A stretch of 64,000 nucleotides of DNA from JAQBDA01 sp963709875 (GTDB lineage: Bacteria > Chloroflexota > Anaerolineae > Anaerolineales > UBA4823). Positions 45,939 through 54,660 of this stretch are shown in pieces (the stretch's first letter is position 1; every line of letters begins with the position of its first letter). Both the position numbers and the translations under genes were made by a program. A model generated the notes under the pieces. It had not been told where the DNA came from. It worked only from the letters and a program-made list of their open reading frames with translations, and did not search any database. The stretch is from NCBI GenBank assembly GCA_963709875.1, contig CAVPYB010000002.1:558001-622000 (forward strand), in the 5' to 3' direction.

Positions 45939-46997
45939 ATGGCAGAGCTAATGAAAGCAGTACGCAAAATACGCAGGGAACCAGGACTGGACCTGGTTGA
46001 GGTCCCCATCCCGCAGCTCAATCCGGATGAAGTGCTGGTAAAGGTAGAGGCAACCGCCATCTGCGGCTCGGACATGCACTTCTACAATTGGGATGAATAC
46101 GCCCAGGGCAGGATCAAGCCGCCGCTGACCATCGGGCACGAGTTCGCCGGCGATATTGTCGAAGTTGGCAAAGATGTCAGGGATTATAAAGTCGGGGATT
46201 ATGTAGCCGCCGACAGCCATATCTCCTGCGGCGTCTGCCCGGTGTGCAAACTGGGCTTGCAGCACATCTGCCAGAACCTGAAGATCTTCGGCAACGAGGT
46301 AGACGGCAGCTTTGCCCAATATATCGCCGTCCCGGAAAACTCACTCTGGCCGATCTCGCGCGACATCTCACCGGAGATCGGCGCCGTCCTGGAGCCGCTG
46401 GGCGGGGCTGTCCAGGCGACCCTGATCGAGCCGGTAACTGCCAAATCGGTGGTGATTTACGGCGATGGTCCGATTGCGCTCTTCGCGGTAGGAGTCGCCA
46501 GCGTCTCCGGCGCCAGCCACATCTCGCTGGTGGGAATGGTGCCCTCCAGGCTGGAAGTCGCCAAAAAGATGGGCGCTAACCAGGTGTATAACGTGACCGA
46601 GGAACAGGATGTCGTCTCGAAGCTGCTGGATCAGACGGACGGGCTGGGTTCGGATGTGGTCATCGAGATGTCCGGCTCAGGTGCGGCGCTCAAGAACGCC
46701 TTCGCAAGCGTGCGCAAGGGCGGCCGGGTAAGCCTGTTCGGGCTGTCACCCAAACCGATCCCGGAGTTCGATTTCAATTACAACATCATCCTGCGCCAGG
46801 TGCGCGTGCACGGCGTCGCCGGGCGGCATATGTTCGATACCTGGATCGTGATGGATGGTTTGCTGCAAACCGGCAAGCTGGACCCCAGACCGGTGATTAC
46901 CGATACGCTGCCGCTGGAGAAATTCGATGAAGGCTTCAAGAAATTAACCTCGGGCAGCCGGGATTCGATCAAAATCATCCTGGAGCCCTGGGCTTAA
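45939..46997 (+). CDS. Zinc-dependent medium-chain alcohol dehydrogenase
   Basis: The 352-aa protein is an MDR enzyme of the threonine/sorbitol dehydrogenase group. Catalytic zinc ligands are Cys42 and His67-Glu68 (GHEFAGDIVEVG). Structural zinc ligands are Cys97, 100, 103 and 111 (CGVCPVCKLGLQHIC). A NAD-binding Rossmann domain starts near VVIYGDGPIALFAVGVA. It is preceded by AGGAGG. It should oxidise a polyol or sugar secondary alcohol, or reduce the ketone, within the same regulon. L-threonine 3-dehydrogenase is an alternative by sequence style. Confidence 0.92.
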   Translation: MAELMKAVRKIRREPGLDLVEVPIPQLNPDEVLVKVEATAICGSDMHFYNWDEYAQGRIKPPLTIGHEFAGDIVEVGKDVRDYKVGDYVAADSHISCGVCPVCKLGLQHICQNLKIFGNEVDGSFAQYIAVPENSLWPISRDISPEIGAVLEPLGGAVQATLIEPVTAKSVVIYGDGPIALFAVGVASVSGASHISLVGMVPSRLEVAKKMGANQVYNVTEEQDVVSKLLDQTDGLGSDVVIEMSGSGAALKNAFASVRKGGRVSLFGLSPKPIPEFDFNYNIILRQVRVHGVAGRHMFDTWIVMDGLLQTGKLDPRPVITDTLPLEKFDEGFKKLTSGSRDSIKIILEPWA

Positions 46998-47051
46998 GCC
47001 CTCGCTTCCCACGGAGCACAGGTTATTCGCTACTCAGATAAGGAGCATGCA

Positions 47052-48540
47052 ATGGAAACTACTGTAGAGACCGCCACCTACCCGATGGTCATCGGGGGCG
47101 ATCGGGTGGCGGGATCATCCGGAAAGTACATCGAGGTGATCAACCCTTCGAACGAGGCAGTGGTCGGCCGCGTCCCGGTTGCGACTGCAGAAGAGGTCGA
47201 CCTGGCCGTCAGGACTGCCAACGAAGCCTTCAAAACCTGGCGCGATACTCCGGCTGCCGAGCGGGCCGGGGCATTGATGAAGCTCATCCAGGCCGTACGC
47301 GCCAATATCGACGACCTGGCAGCCACGCTGACCCAAGAACAGGGCAAGCCGCTTTGGCAGGCGAAAGGCGAGATCAACGGCTTCTGCGCAGTCATCGAAT
47401 ACTACGCCCAGGAAGCACGCCGCATCCAGGGCAAAGTGCTGCAATCCGATGCGCGCGACAAGTTCGTGTACGTACTGCGCCATCCCCTGGGGGTGATCGC
47501 CGCTATCCCGCCCTGGAACGACCCGCTGCACCTGCTCAGCCGCATGATCGGCCCGGCGCTGGCAGCCGGATGCACGGTCGTCGCCAAGCCCTCCTCCGAT
47601 ACACCGCTGACGACCATCAAGGTGGGCCAGATCGCACTGCAGGCAGGCTTCCCGGCGGGCGTGTTCAATGTGATCACTGGCTCGGGCGGCACAACCGGCG
47701 AGGCGCTCACCCACCACCCGCTGGTGCGCAAGATCGCCCTGACCGGCAGTGTGGAAGGCGGCAAGCACGTCATGCGCGCCGCCGCTGAAGGCATCAAGCG
47801 CGTCACCCTGGAGTTGGGCGGGCAGTGCCCTTGCATCGTGTGGAACGACGCCGACCTGGACAAAGCCGCCGATGCGCTCACCTTCCAGGCGTTCCGGAGC
47901 GCGGGTCAGGTCTGCAACCGGGTCAACCGCGTCTATGCTCACGAGGATATCTATGATCAATTAGTGGCGCGGGTGGCGGAGCTGGCCTCGCGCGTGGTCG
48001 CCGGAGACGGCTTCCAGGAGGGCATCGATATCGGCCCGCTGGTCAACCAGAGCCAGTTCAACTGGGTATCCGGCCAGGTCGAGGACGCCCTCGCCAAAGG
48101 TGCAAAGCTGCTGGCTGGCGGCAAGCGCATCGGCGAGACAGGCTTCTTCTACGCGCCAACCGTGCTGGGTGACTGCAATCACGAGATGGCGGTGATGGTC
48201 GAGGAGACCTTCGGACCGGTGCTGGCGTTCATGAAGGTCGGAGACGACCTGGACCTGGCGATCGACTACGCCAACGACACCATCTACGGGCTGAGCTCGT
48301 ATTTCTTCAGCGCCGATATGCGCAACTGCTACCTGGCTGCCCAGCGCCTGGAAGCCGGCTCGATCTGGATCAACGACATCCACGGATCGTTCCTGCAGGC
48401 ACCCTACGGCGGTATGAAGCAGAGCGGCATCGGGCGCGAGCAAGGATCGATCGCCATCGATGAATACCTTGAGTGGAAGACCGTCTACCAGGAGATGAGC
48501 TACGAATCACGTGGGCACGCGCTTGCGTGCACCCCGATAA
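47052..48540 (+). CDS. NAD(P)-dependent aldehyde dehydrogenase, stop lost at the 3' end
   Basis: The body is a normal aldehyde dehydrogenase: PWNDPLHLLSRMIGPALAAG, TGSVEGGKHVMRAAAEG, general-base Glu near 254 (LELGGQCPC) and nucleophile Cys288 (SAGQVCNRV). Family-like sequence ends near EWKTVYQEMSYESRG, about residue 485. The frame then stays open to 48833, reading an Arg-rich shadow of the next gene. One base more or less in the C4 run at 48532-48535 would give a stop at once (48538-48540 or 48541-48543), just before the next ribosome-binding site, so I end the gene there. Substrate may be a semialdehyde of the sugar pathway. Confidence 0.9.
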
Positions 48541-48558
48541 GTAAGTGGAGCTTAGTAT

Positions 48559-49476
48559 ATGGACAAGCACTGGAACAACTACTGCACGATGAGCATCGTG
48601 CACTTCATGGCCTACCCGGAGACCATCGGCGGGGAAGGTCCGATCGCAGAGACCGTCTCGCAGATCGCCGCCGACCCGTTCTTCGGCGCCATCGAGATCG
48701 GCTGGATCAAAGACCCTGCCGTGCGGGCGGAAGTCAAACAGATCGTCGAGAGCGCGCATATCCAGGTCGGTCACGGGGCACAGTCCGCCCTGCTGCTGCA
48801 GAAGCTGGACCTGAACAGCCTGGACGAGGCTGAGCGGATGCAAGCCGTCGAGCAGCTGTACCGCAGCATCGACGAAGCGGCAGAGATGGGCGCCCGGCGG
48901 GTTGGCTTCCTCTCCGGAGGCGACCCCGGCGACACTGACCGCCCCAGAGCCTTCGAGGCGCTGGTCAAGTCGGTCAAACAGGCCGCTGCATACGGAAGCG
49001 AGAAAGGCATCGCCCTGACCCTGGAGACCTTCGACCGCACGATCGACAAGAAATGCCTGATCGGACCCAGCGAATACGCCCTGCAGTTCAGCCAGGTCAT
49101 CCGCCAGGACTACCCCGATTTCGGACTGATGTACGACCTGAGCCACCAGCCGCTGCTGTACGAGAGCGCCGGCTACGCCCTGGGCACGCTCAAAGAGCAC
49201 CTTGTGCACATCCACGTGGGCAACGCCGTGCGCGACCCGGGCGTGCCCGGATACGGCGACCTGCACCCGCGCTTCGGCTGGCCGGGCGGCTGCAACGACG
49301 TGCCCGAGCTGGTGGACTTCATCCGCGCCCTGTTCGACGCCGGCTACCTGGATGAGCGCAAGCCGGTCAAACCGTGGGTCGGCTTCGAAGTCAAGCCGCA
49401 GTCCGCCGCTGAGAACCCGGGGCTGGTCATCGCCGGCACACAGCGCACCTGGCAGCAGGCCTGGGCGCTGGCATAG
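48559..49476 (+). CDS. Sugar phosphate isomerase/epimerase-like TIM barrel
   Basis: The 305-aa protein starts at ATG 48559 with GGAG nine bases upstream. It is a divergent xylose-isomerase-like barrel: Glu in ALTLETFDR, Asp/His in GLMYDLSHQPLL, His in HIHVGNAV and Glu in WVGFEVKPQS take the expected metal positions. It is the sixth member of the family in the window and the only one in the plus-strand operon, eight bases before the transketolase gene. The reaction is unknown; isomerisation of a ketose before C-C cleavage would fit the position. Confidence 0.87.
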   Translation: MDKHWNNYCTMSIVHFMAYPETIGGEGPIAETVSQIAADPFFGAIEIGWIKDPAVRAEVKQIVESAHIQVGHGAQSALLLQKLDLNSLDEAERMQAVEQLYRSIDEAAEMGARRVGFLSGGDPGDTDRPRAFEALVKSVKQAAAYGSEKGIALTLETFDRTIDKKCLIGPSEYALQFSQVIRQDYPDFGLMYDLSHQPLLYESAGYALGTLKEHLVHIHVGNAVRDPGVPGYGDLHPRFGWPGGCNDVPELVDFIRALFDAGYLDERKPVKPWVGFEVKPQSAAENPGLVIAGTQRTWQQAWALA

Positions 49477-49484
49477 GAGAGAAC

Positions 49485-51863
49485 ATGACCGATAACCACC
49501 ACGAACAAATCGAAAAACGCTACCACCAGCTTGAGCAAAACTTCGCCCACTGGGAGAAGATCAAAGACCTGATCGACAACACCATCGACCTGATCCTCAA
49601 CTACCGCCAGAGCGGGCACCCGGGCGGCTCGCGCTCCAAGGTACACGCCCTGGTGGCGCTGCTGCTGTCGGGAGAGATGCGCTGGGACATCCGCCACCCG
49701 GAGAAGCGCTTCGGCGACCGCTTCGTGCTCTCCGGCGGGCACACCATCCCGCTGATCTACTGCACCCTGGCAGTATTCAACGAAGCCCTGCGCCTGAAAT
49801 ACCGCCAGACCAAGGACGCCCGCTACCTGGTGCCCAAGGCGGACGAGCGCATGCTGACCTGGGAGGACCTGCTCAAGTTCCGCCGCCGCGGCGGGCTGTC
49901 CGGTCACGCCGAGATGGAAGGCAAGACCCTGTTGCTCAAGTTCAACACCGGCCCCTCCGGGCACGGCAGCCCGGCGGCAGCCGGGGAGGCGATGGCGCTC
50001 AAGCGCGCCGGAGCGCAGGGGGTCAAGGTCTTCGCCGTGGAAGGCGAAGCCGGACTGACCCCCGGGGTGAACCACGAGATGATGAACTCCGCCTGGGGCC
50101 TGGGGCTGGACAACCTGTACTTCCTGATCGACTGGAACGACTTCGGCATCGACGACCAACCGGTCAGCAAAGTGGTATATGGCACACCGGAGGACTGGTT
50201 CGGCTCGCACGGCTGGCGGGTGGTCGGCACACAAGAAGGCAGCCGCTGGGAGGACGTCACCCGCATGCTGCTGAGCCTGACCCAGGGCGACAACCCGCAC
50301 AAAGCGCCCAACGCCGGCTGGTTCAAGACCCGCAAGGGGCGCGGCTACCTCAAGTACGACAACTTCTCGCACGGTGCGCCGCACGCCACCAACTCCGAGC
50401 TGTTCTGGGAGACCAAGCAGCCCTTCGCCGAGAAGTACGGCGTGCAGTTCGCCAACTTCGGCGGGGCGGCCCCTACCGACCCACAGGCGCGGCAGGAAGA
50501 GTTCGCCGCCAACCTGCAGGCGGTCATGTCGGTGCTGGCGCAGGACCAGGCGCTGCTCGACTACCTGGCGGATACGCTGGTCGCCATCGGTGAGAGCGTC
50601 CCGGGGGAGATTGCCACCCTCAAGCTGGGGATGAAGGGCAACCCGTTTGCGGACGAGCGTCTATACGACTACCACAGCTACCCCGCAGACCTGTTCGTCC
50701 AGCCCGGTGCCTCGGCCCCCAACCGGGCTGCGCTGGGCAAGTGGGCTGCCTGGGCCAACGCCTTCGGCGCCGAGAACTACGGCCGGCCGCTCTTCCTGGC
50801 CTGCTCGGCAGACCTGGCCGACTCGACCAATATCAGCGGCTTCGGCAAAGGCTACGGCGACTTCCCCGGCTACGGCTGGTGGGAGCGGGAGGGCAACCAG
50901 GATGGCGCCATGCTGCCGCAGGAGATCACCGAGTTCGCCAACGCCGGCATGCTGACCGGCATGGCGACCGTCAACCTGGCGCCCGACGTGGAGGCCGAGT
51001 TCGACGGCTTCTGGGGCGCATGCTCGACCTACGGCTCGTTCTCGTATCTCAAGTACGGCATGCTGCGCCTGTTCAGCCAGCTGGAGCAGGACTGCCAGTT
51101 CAAGCTGGGCAAGGTGCTGTGGGTGGCCGGGCACTCCGGCCCGGAGACGGCGGATGACAGCCGCACGCATTTCGGCATCTTCGCTCCCGGGGTGACACAG
51201 CTCTTCCCGGATGGGGATGTGATCAACCTGCATCCCTGGGAGCACAACGAAGTGCCGGTGCTGCTGGGTGCAGCGCTCAAACAAGACGCCCCCATCGTGG
51301 CGCTGCACCTGACCCGCCCGCCGGTGGGCATCCCCGACCGGGCTGCGCTGGGCATGGCCTCGCACTTCGAAGCCGCCAAAGGCGCCTACATCGTGCGCGA
51401 CTACCGCCCCGACCTGCCGCAGATGGGCACGTTCTACGTGCAGGGCACCAGCAGCATGGCATCCATCGTCAAGATCCTGCCGGAGCTGGACGAGCTGGGC
51501 TTGAACGTGAAGATCGTCTACGTCGCCAGCACGCAGCTGTTCAACCTGCAGGCGGAGAGCTACCGGGCGCAGATGGTCACCCCGGCCGACCGGGCCAACT
51601 CGACGGTCATCACCACCCAGGCGCGCTGGCTGATGCACGACTGGCTGTTCAACAAGCTGGCGGACGAGTACGCCCTGTCCTCCGACTGGGACGACCGCTG
51701 GCGCACCGGCGGCAACGTGGAGGACGTGATCGAAGAAGCGCACCTCTCCCCCGAGTGGGTGCTCAAGGGCATCCGCAAGTTCGCCGACGAGCGGGAGGCC
51801 CGCCTGGGGCGGCTGCGCAGCGAGCTGGAGGCGGTCTCGGAGGGGGCGGTGCTGGCGAGGTAA
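49485..51863 (+). CDS. Transketolase-like thiamine-diphosphate enzyme, divergent
   Basis: The 792-aa protein is longer than usual transketolases (about 660). The N-terminal SGHPGGSRSKVHALVAL and LSGGHTIPLIYC are transketolase-like. The ThDP motif, normally GDG with a later N, appears here as VEGEAGLTPGVNHEMMNSAW ending in DWNDFGID, about residues 185-220. A pyrimidine-binding domain follows (residues 400-560, GYGWWEREGNQDGAMLPQEI) and then a C-terminal domain. It moves two-carbon units between sugar phosphates, or a related aldol transfer. It is the last gene of the operon and is followed by a terminator. Confidence 0.86.
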   Translation: MTDNHHEQIEKRYHQLEQNFAHWEKIKDLIDNTIDLILNYRQSGHPGGSRSKVHALVALLLSGEMRWDIRHPEKRFGDRFVLSGGHTIPLIYCTLAVFNEALRLKYRQTKDARYLVPKADERMLTWEDLLKFRRRGGLSGHAEMEGKTLLLKFNTGPSGHGSPAAAGEAMALKRAGAQGVKVFAVEGEAGLTPGVNHEMMNSAWGLGLDNLYFLIDWNDFGIDDQPVSKVVYGTPEDWFGSHGWRVVGTQEGSRWEDVTRMLLSLTQGDNPHKAPNAGWFKTRKGRGYLKYDNFSHGAPHATNSELFWETKQPFAEKYGVQFANFGGAAPTDPQARQEEFAANLQAVMSVLAQDQALLDYLADTLVAIGESVPGEIATLKLGMKGNPFADERLYDYHSYPADLFVQPGASAPNRAALGKWAAWANAFGAENYGRPLFLACSADLADSTNISGFGKGYGDFPGYGWWEREGNQDGAMLPQEITEFANAGMLTGMATVNLAPDVEAEFDGFWGACSTYGSFSYLKYGMLRLFSQLEQDCQFKLGKVLWVAGHSGPETADDSRTHFGIFAPGVTQLFPDGDVINLHPWEHNEVPVLLGAALKQDAPIVALHLTRPPVGIPDRAALGMASHFEAAKGAYIVRDYRPDLPQMGTFYVQGTSSMASIVKILPELDELGLNVKIVYVASTQLFNLQAESYRAQMVTPADRANSTVITTQARWLMHDWLFNKLADEYALSSDWDDRWRTGGNVEDVIEEAHLSPEWVLKGIRKFADEREARLGRLRSELEAVSEGAVLAR

Positions 51864-51892
51864 AGGCTAAAGCATAACCACCAAGAAGCGAA

Positions 51893-51929
51893 GGACGCTA
51901 AGGTGTGTAAATTGAAAGCCTTAGCGTCC
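51893..51929 (+). terminator. Hairpin at the end of the plus-strand operon
   Basis: GGACGCTAAGG (51893-51903) and CCTTAGCGTCC (51919-51929) form a perfect 11-bp stem 30 bp after the transketolase stop, followed by GTTATTATCTTT. The left arm is part of a CCACCAAGAAGCGAAGGACG repeat-like sequence, of which CCACCAAGACACGAAG at 54549-54564 is a partial second copy. Confidence 0.65.
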
Positions 51930-52028
51930 GTTATTATCTTTGGAAGTTTAATCGATGTGAACTTCCCTCCAGGAATTTCAACCCATAGTCCGTGTTCTAT
52001 CCCTGAGATATCGCGGATTAACCAACAA

Positions 52029-53404
52029 CTATTGGCTGTTCCAAAACGGGGATCGCACCAGCTGCCCGGTGTTGGTCATCTGGCGCAGGTCGCTGCCGTC
52101 GGCGTTGGCAACCCACAGCTCCGAGACGCCGCTGCGGGTGGAGACAAAGGCGATCTGCTTGCCATCCGGCGACCAGGCCGGGGTCGTAGTTGCCCAAGAT
52201 ACCGTCCTCCAGCAAAGGATGGACTTCCCCGCTCTCCACATCTACTATGTAAATGTCGTTACTCTTGAACTGCTTACCTTCCCAGTCTGTACATGGCAGC
52301 CTTTCAGTGGTGGAAACGATTATCAGGCGACGGCTATCAGGCGACCAGGAAATGGGATTGATATGGCAACCAGGAGGTCCGAGATGGATTAGTTGGCGCA
52401 GATTGGACCCATCAATGTCCACCACAATCCAGCCGTCCTTCAAGAAAGCGATTTTTTTGCCGTCCGGCGACCAAGCAAAGTACGCTGGTGGGGAATTAGT
52501 CTCAAGAAGCAGGTGATCATCGCGGCCATCAGAATTGACGATTCTAATTTGTGTGTATGGTGAATCGACCCCTCGGAAATAAGAGTAAACCACTCGCTTA
52601 CCATCCGGGGATACTGCCCCACCATAGATCCCCCCAAAATCAGGTACAGCCAAAGCTACATAATCTCCTGTGAACGGGTCCACAGACCAAAGGCTTCCAT
52701 AATTTGCACGCACCAGAATATGCCTATTATCTGGAAACCAAGAATAGAAATTTTCCTGGTTTGCAATTTCCGAAAAAGGAAATGCCTCCCCTATTGTTGT
52801 ATCGATAAGTATGCCTGAGAAACCACCTTCCCAGTAGCTGAGTAGACCCAAATAGTGCCCATCAGGGGAGGGATAGATTACCTGGTCTACTGGGATCTTA
52901 TCAATTAGCTTGATCTGCTCTGGCGCTCTCTTCGCCGTGCCAAGCGCATCCACCGGCAGCGAGACCAGGGACGCAGACCCTGCGTCGCCAGCCGCCAGGT
53001 AGCGGATCACCCCCGAGGCATCCTGCGCGGCTGGCGCCAGCGGCAGGGGCGTATCGGTCGGTCCCGGGCGCAGGGTCGGGCTAGGGAATGGAGTGAAGGT
53101 CGCTGCGGGCAGCGGTCCGGGATATACCATCGATCCTTCTGGCTCCCAGGGGGTAGCGGTCGGCTCTGGCGTGCCGCGCAGGATCACCGACAGGCGTGGG
53201 CTGGCTGACGTCTTGGTACGGGGCAACGTACGGTGTGCCCGCAGCGATCTCCGGCGTGAGCGCAGCCTCACCTGATTGCTGCAACGTTTGGTCGGCGCCC
53301 CCAGGCTCCGCCACGGTGCGAATGGCAAATACGACAAACAGGACCAGCGCGACCAGCAAAGCCAGTTCGGCGAGTCTACGCAGGGCAGTATATACGGCGT
53401 TCAT
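52029..53404 (-). CDS. TolB-like WD40/PD40 repeat protein with N-terminal membrane anchor, two frameshifts
   Basis: Three frame segments form one gene of about 458 aa. From ATG 53404, a TM helix (ELALLVALVLFVVFAIRTV) precedes a Thr/Pro-rich linker. An extra base near 53196-53205 shifts the frame into the main part with PD40 repeats (VIYPSPDGHYLGLLSYW, YFAWSPDGKKIAFLKDG, SWSPDSRRLIIVSTTE). Another extra base at the CCGGGG run 52178-52183 shifts to the last repeat (AWSPDGKQIAFVST, SELWVANADG), ending at 52029. The anchored beta-propeller would sit outside the membrane and probably binds a protein or ligand. Function is unknown; TolB itself is not implied. Confidence 0.82.
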
Positions 53405-53502
53405 ACCGGTTTCTCCTGAGAAGATGGAAAGCCTGGTTCTTATCCTGGCATAAAAGAGGAAACTTTCATTCGCACATTACCAAAAAAAAAACACTCCGTC
53501 AA

Positions 53503-53516
53503 GTGACATTTGTCAC
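53503..53516. promoter_or_regulatory. GTGACA-TT-TGTCAC palindrome upstream of the toxin gene
   Basis: This perfect 6+6 inverted repeat lies between the divergent TolB-like and VapC genes, 104 bp before vapC and 99 bp before the TolB-like start. It follows an A10 run. It may be an operator for the toxin-antitoxin pair or for the TolB-like gene; no binding protein can be assigned. Confidence 0.45.
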
Positions 53517-53553
53517 ATATATCTAGCCTGCGGCTGCTCTTTGCTACCTCGAC

Positions 53554-53622
53554 CGAGCAGGCGCGCGGCATGGTCCCTGGAATTGACACCTCCATCGAGC
53601 GCGAAGATGAGGATCGTGTATG
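53554..53622 (+). pseudogene. Possible antitoxin remnant (C-terminal tail)
   Basis: A frame ending EQARGMVPGIDTSIEREDED plus RV overlaps the vapC start by ATGA at 53620-53623. The acidic, charged tail and the overlap are what a VapB- or AbrB-type antitoxin before a PIN toxin would look like. I find no DNA-binding N-terminal domain upstream in any frame, so the gene is either truncated or damaged by an indel. This is an inference from a short sequence. Confidence 0.4.
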
Positions 53623-53994
53623 AACGTGGTCGATTCCTGCGGCTGGTTGGAATATTTTGCAGATGGGGACAAAGCAGATTTTTACGCCTCAGCCATCACC
53701 GATGAAGCCAGTCTGGTTGTGCCGACGATCTGCATTTATGAAGTATTCAACAAGCTCAGCCTCCAGCTGGGCAAGGAAGCAGCTCTGCAGGCGATGGGGT
53801 TGTTATACCGGGGGCATCTGGCGGCGTTAAACGATGAGATTGCATTGCAGGCTGCCCTGCTATCCATTGACCATAAGCTTCCACTGGCAGACAGTGTTAT
53901 CCTTGCTACCGCGTATGCTCACGAAGCGACTCTGTGGACGCAGGATGAGCATTTCAAGGGTCTCATCTGTGTAGAATATATAGAGAAGAAGTAA
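53620..53994 (+). CDS. vapC: VapC-type PIN-domain ribonuclease toxin
   Basis: The 124-aa PIN domain has all four expected acidic residues: Asp5 (VVDSCGWLEYF), Glu41 (CIYEVFNKL), Asp91 (LPLADSVILATA) and Asp109 (WTQDEHF). These coordinate Mg2+/Mn2+ for RNA cleavage. The ATG overlaps an upstream frame that looks like the end of an antitoxin gene. The intact toxin beside a damaged antitoxin would normally be harmful, so either the antitoxin sequence is wrong or the toxin is inactive or controlled elsewhere. Confidence 0.88.
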   Translation: MNVVDSCGWLEYFADGDKADFYASAITDEASLVVPTICIYEVFNKLSLQLGKEAALQAMGLLYRGHLAALNDEIALQAALLSIDHKLPLADSVILATAYAHEATLWTQDEHFKGLICVEYIEKK

Positions 53995-54101
53995 TGCAGC
54001 GGATGATATCGACCCTACGGGTCTTGAATACTTGTAGGGACTGATCATAAACCCTTCGCCTGCTTGGCGGCTTGGCGGTATTCTCTATCTTTTCAATAGA
54101 G

Positions 54102-54479
54102 CTATTCCTCCACCCGGGACAGCACAACCAGCTCCCCATTGCGCACAGCCCGGAATACAGTTGCATCCCCGTCCACCATCCCCAGGATGTTGACCGGGCT
54201 GGCGGCGCGCGGCTTGCTGCCCGTGCTGACCGGCGTGGGACCGTAGAAGATGCAGAAGGCGTTCCCCGGCGGCCAGTAGCCCAGCTCGCCGACCTCGACA
54301 TCGGCGCGTGCGTCAGGCTCGCCGCCGGCCTTGACCGGGATCGAGAAATAGATCTCGTCCCCCCAGATATTCGCCCTGCCCTCGATGGGCAGCGCCTCCC
54401 AGATCTGCTGCGCGGTCGGGTCCTCGTTCAGCTCGGCGCGCATCTCCACGCTCCCAGCCTGGATGCTAATCCTTTTCAT
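54102..54479 (-). CDS. Cyclophilin-like fold protein (TM1367/DUF369-like)
   Basis: The 125-aa protein is of the small cyclophilin-like family: an N-terminal beta-hairpin (ISIQAGSVEMRAELNEDPTA), WEALPIEGRANIWGDEIYFS, then VEVGELGYWPPGNAFCIFYG and a final VLSRV. The structure is cyclophilin-like, but the family's role is not established and isomerase activity is not implied. It is transcribed alone, away from vapC, and is separated from the next minus-strand gene by 181 bp. Confidence 0.78.
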   Translation of the reverse strand: MKRISIQAGSVEMRAELNEDPTAQQIWEALPIEGRANIWGDEIYFSIPVKAGGEPDARADVEVGELGYWPPGNAFCIFYGPTPVSTGSKPRAASPVNILGMVDGDATVFRAVRNGELVVLSRVEE

Positions 54480-54660
54480 AATATCACCCTCTTTCTATCA
54501 ACCACTGTGCCATAGCAATTGCATTTGTTCGCCGGGATGTTATTTTCACCACCAAGACACGAAGTTATTCAAATCTTTGGAATTAATTTTGACAGGCTTG
54601 CACAGCGTTTTTTATCCGCTCGATCCGTGTTTATCCGCGTACAGATAGCTTTGGTCTCAA
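54480..54660. other. Intergenic region with repeat-like fragments
   Basis: CACCACCAAGACACGAAG (54547-54564) and TTTATCCGCTCGATCCGTGT (54611-54630) resemble fragments of short repeats that recur in intergenic regions of many bacterial genomes. No gene is visible. Confidence 0.45.

Noticed and set aside
48541..48833. C-terminal extension of the aldehyde dehydrogenase as a new domain
   Set aside because: The residues are an Arg-rich out-of-frame reading of the next gene; a lost stop at the C4 run explains it.
48370..51743. Several long minus-strand frames opposite the TIM-barrel and transketolase genes
   Set aside because: They arise from high GC third positions of the real plus-strand genes and have no family features.
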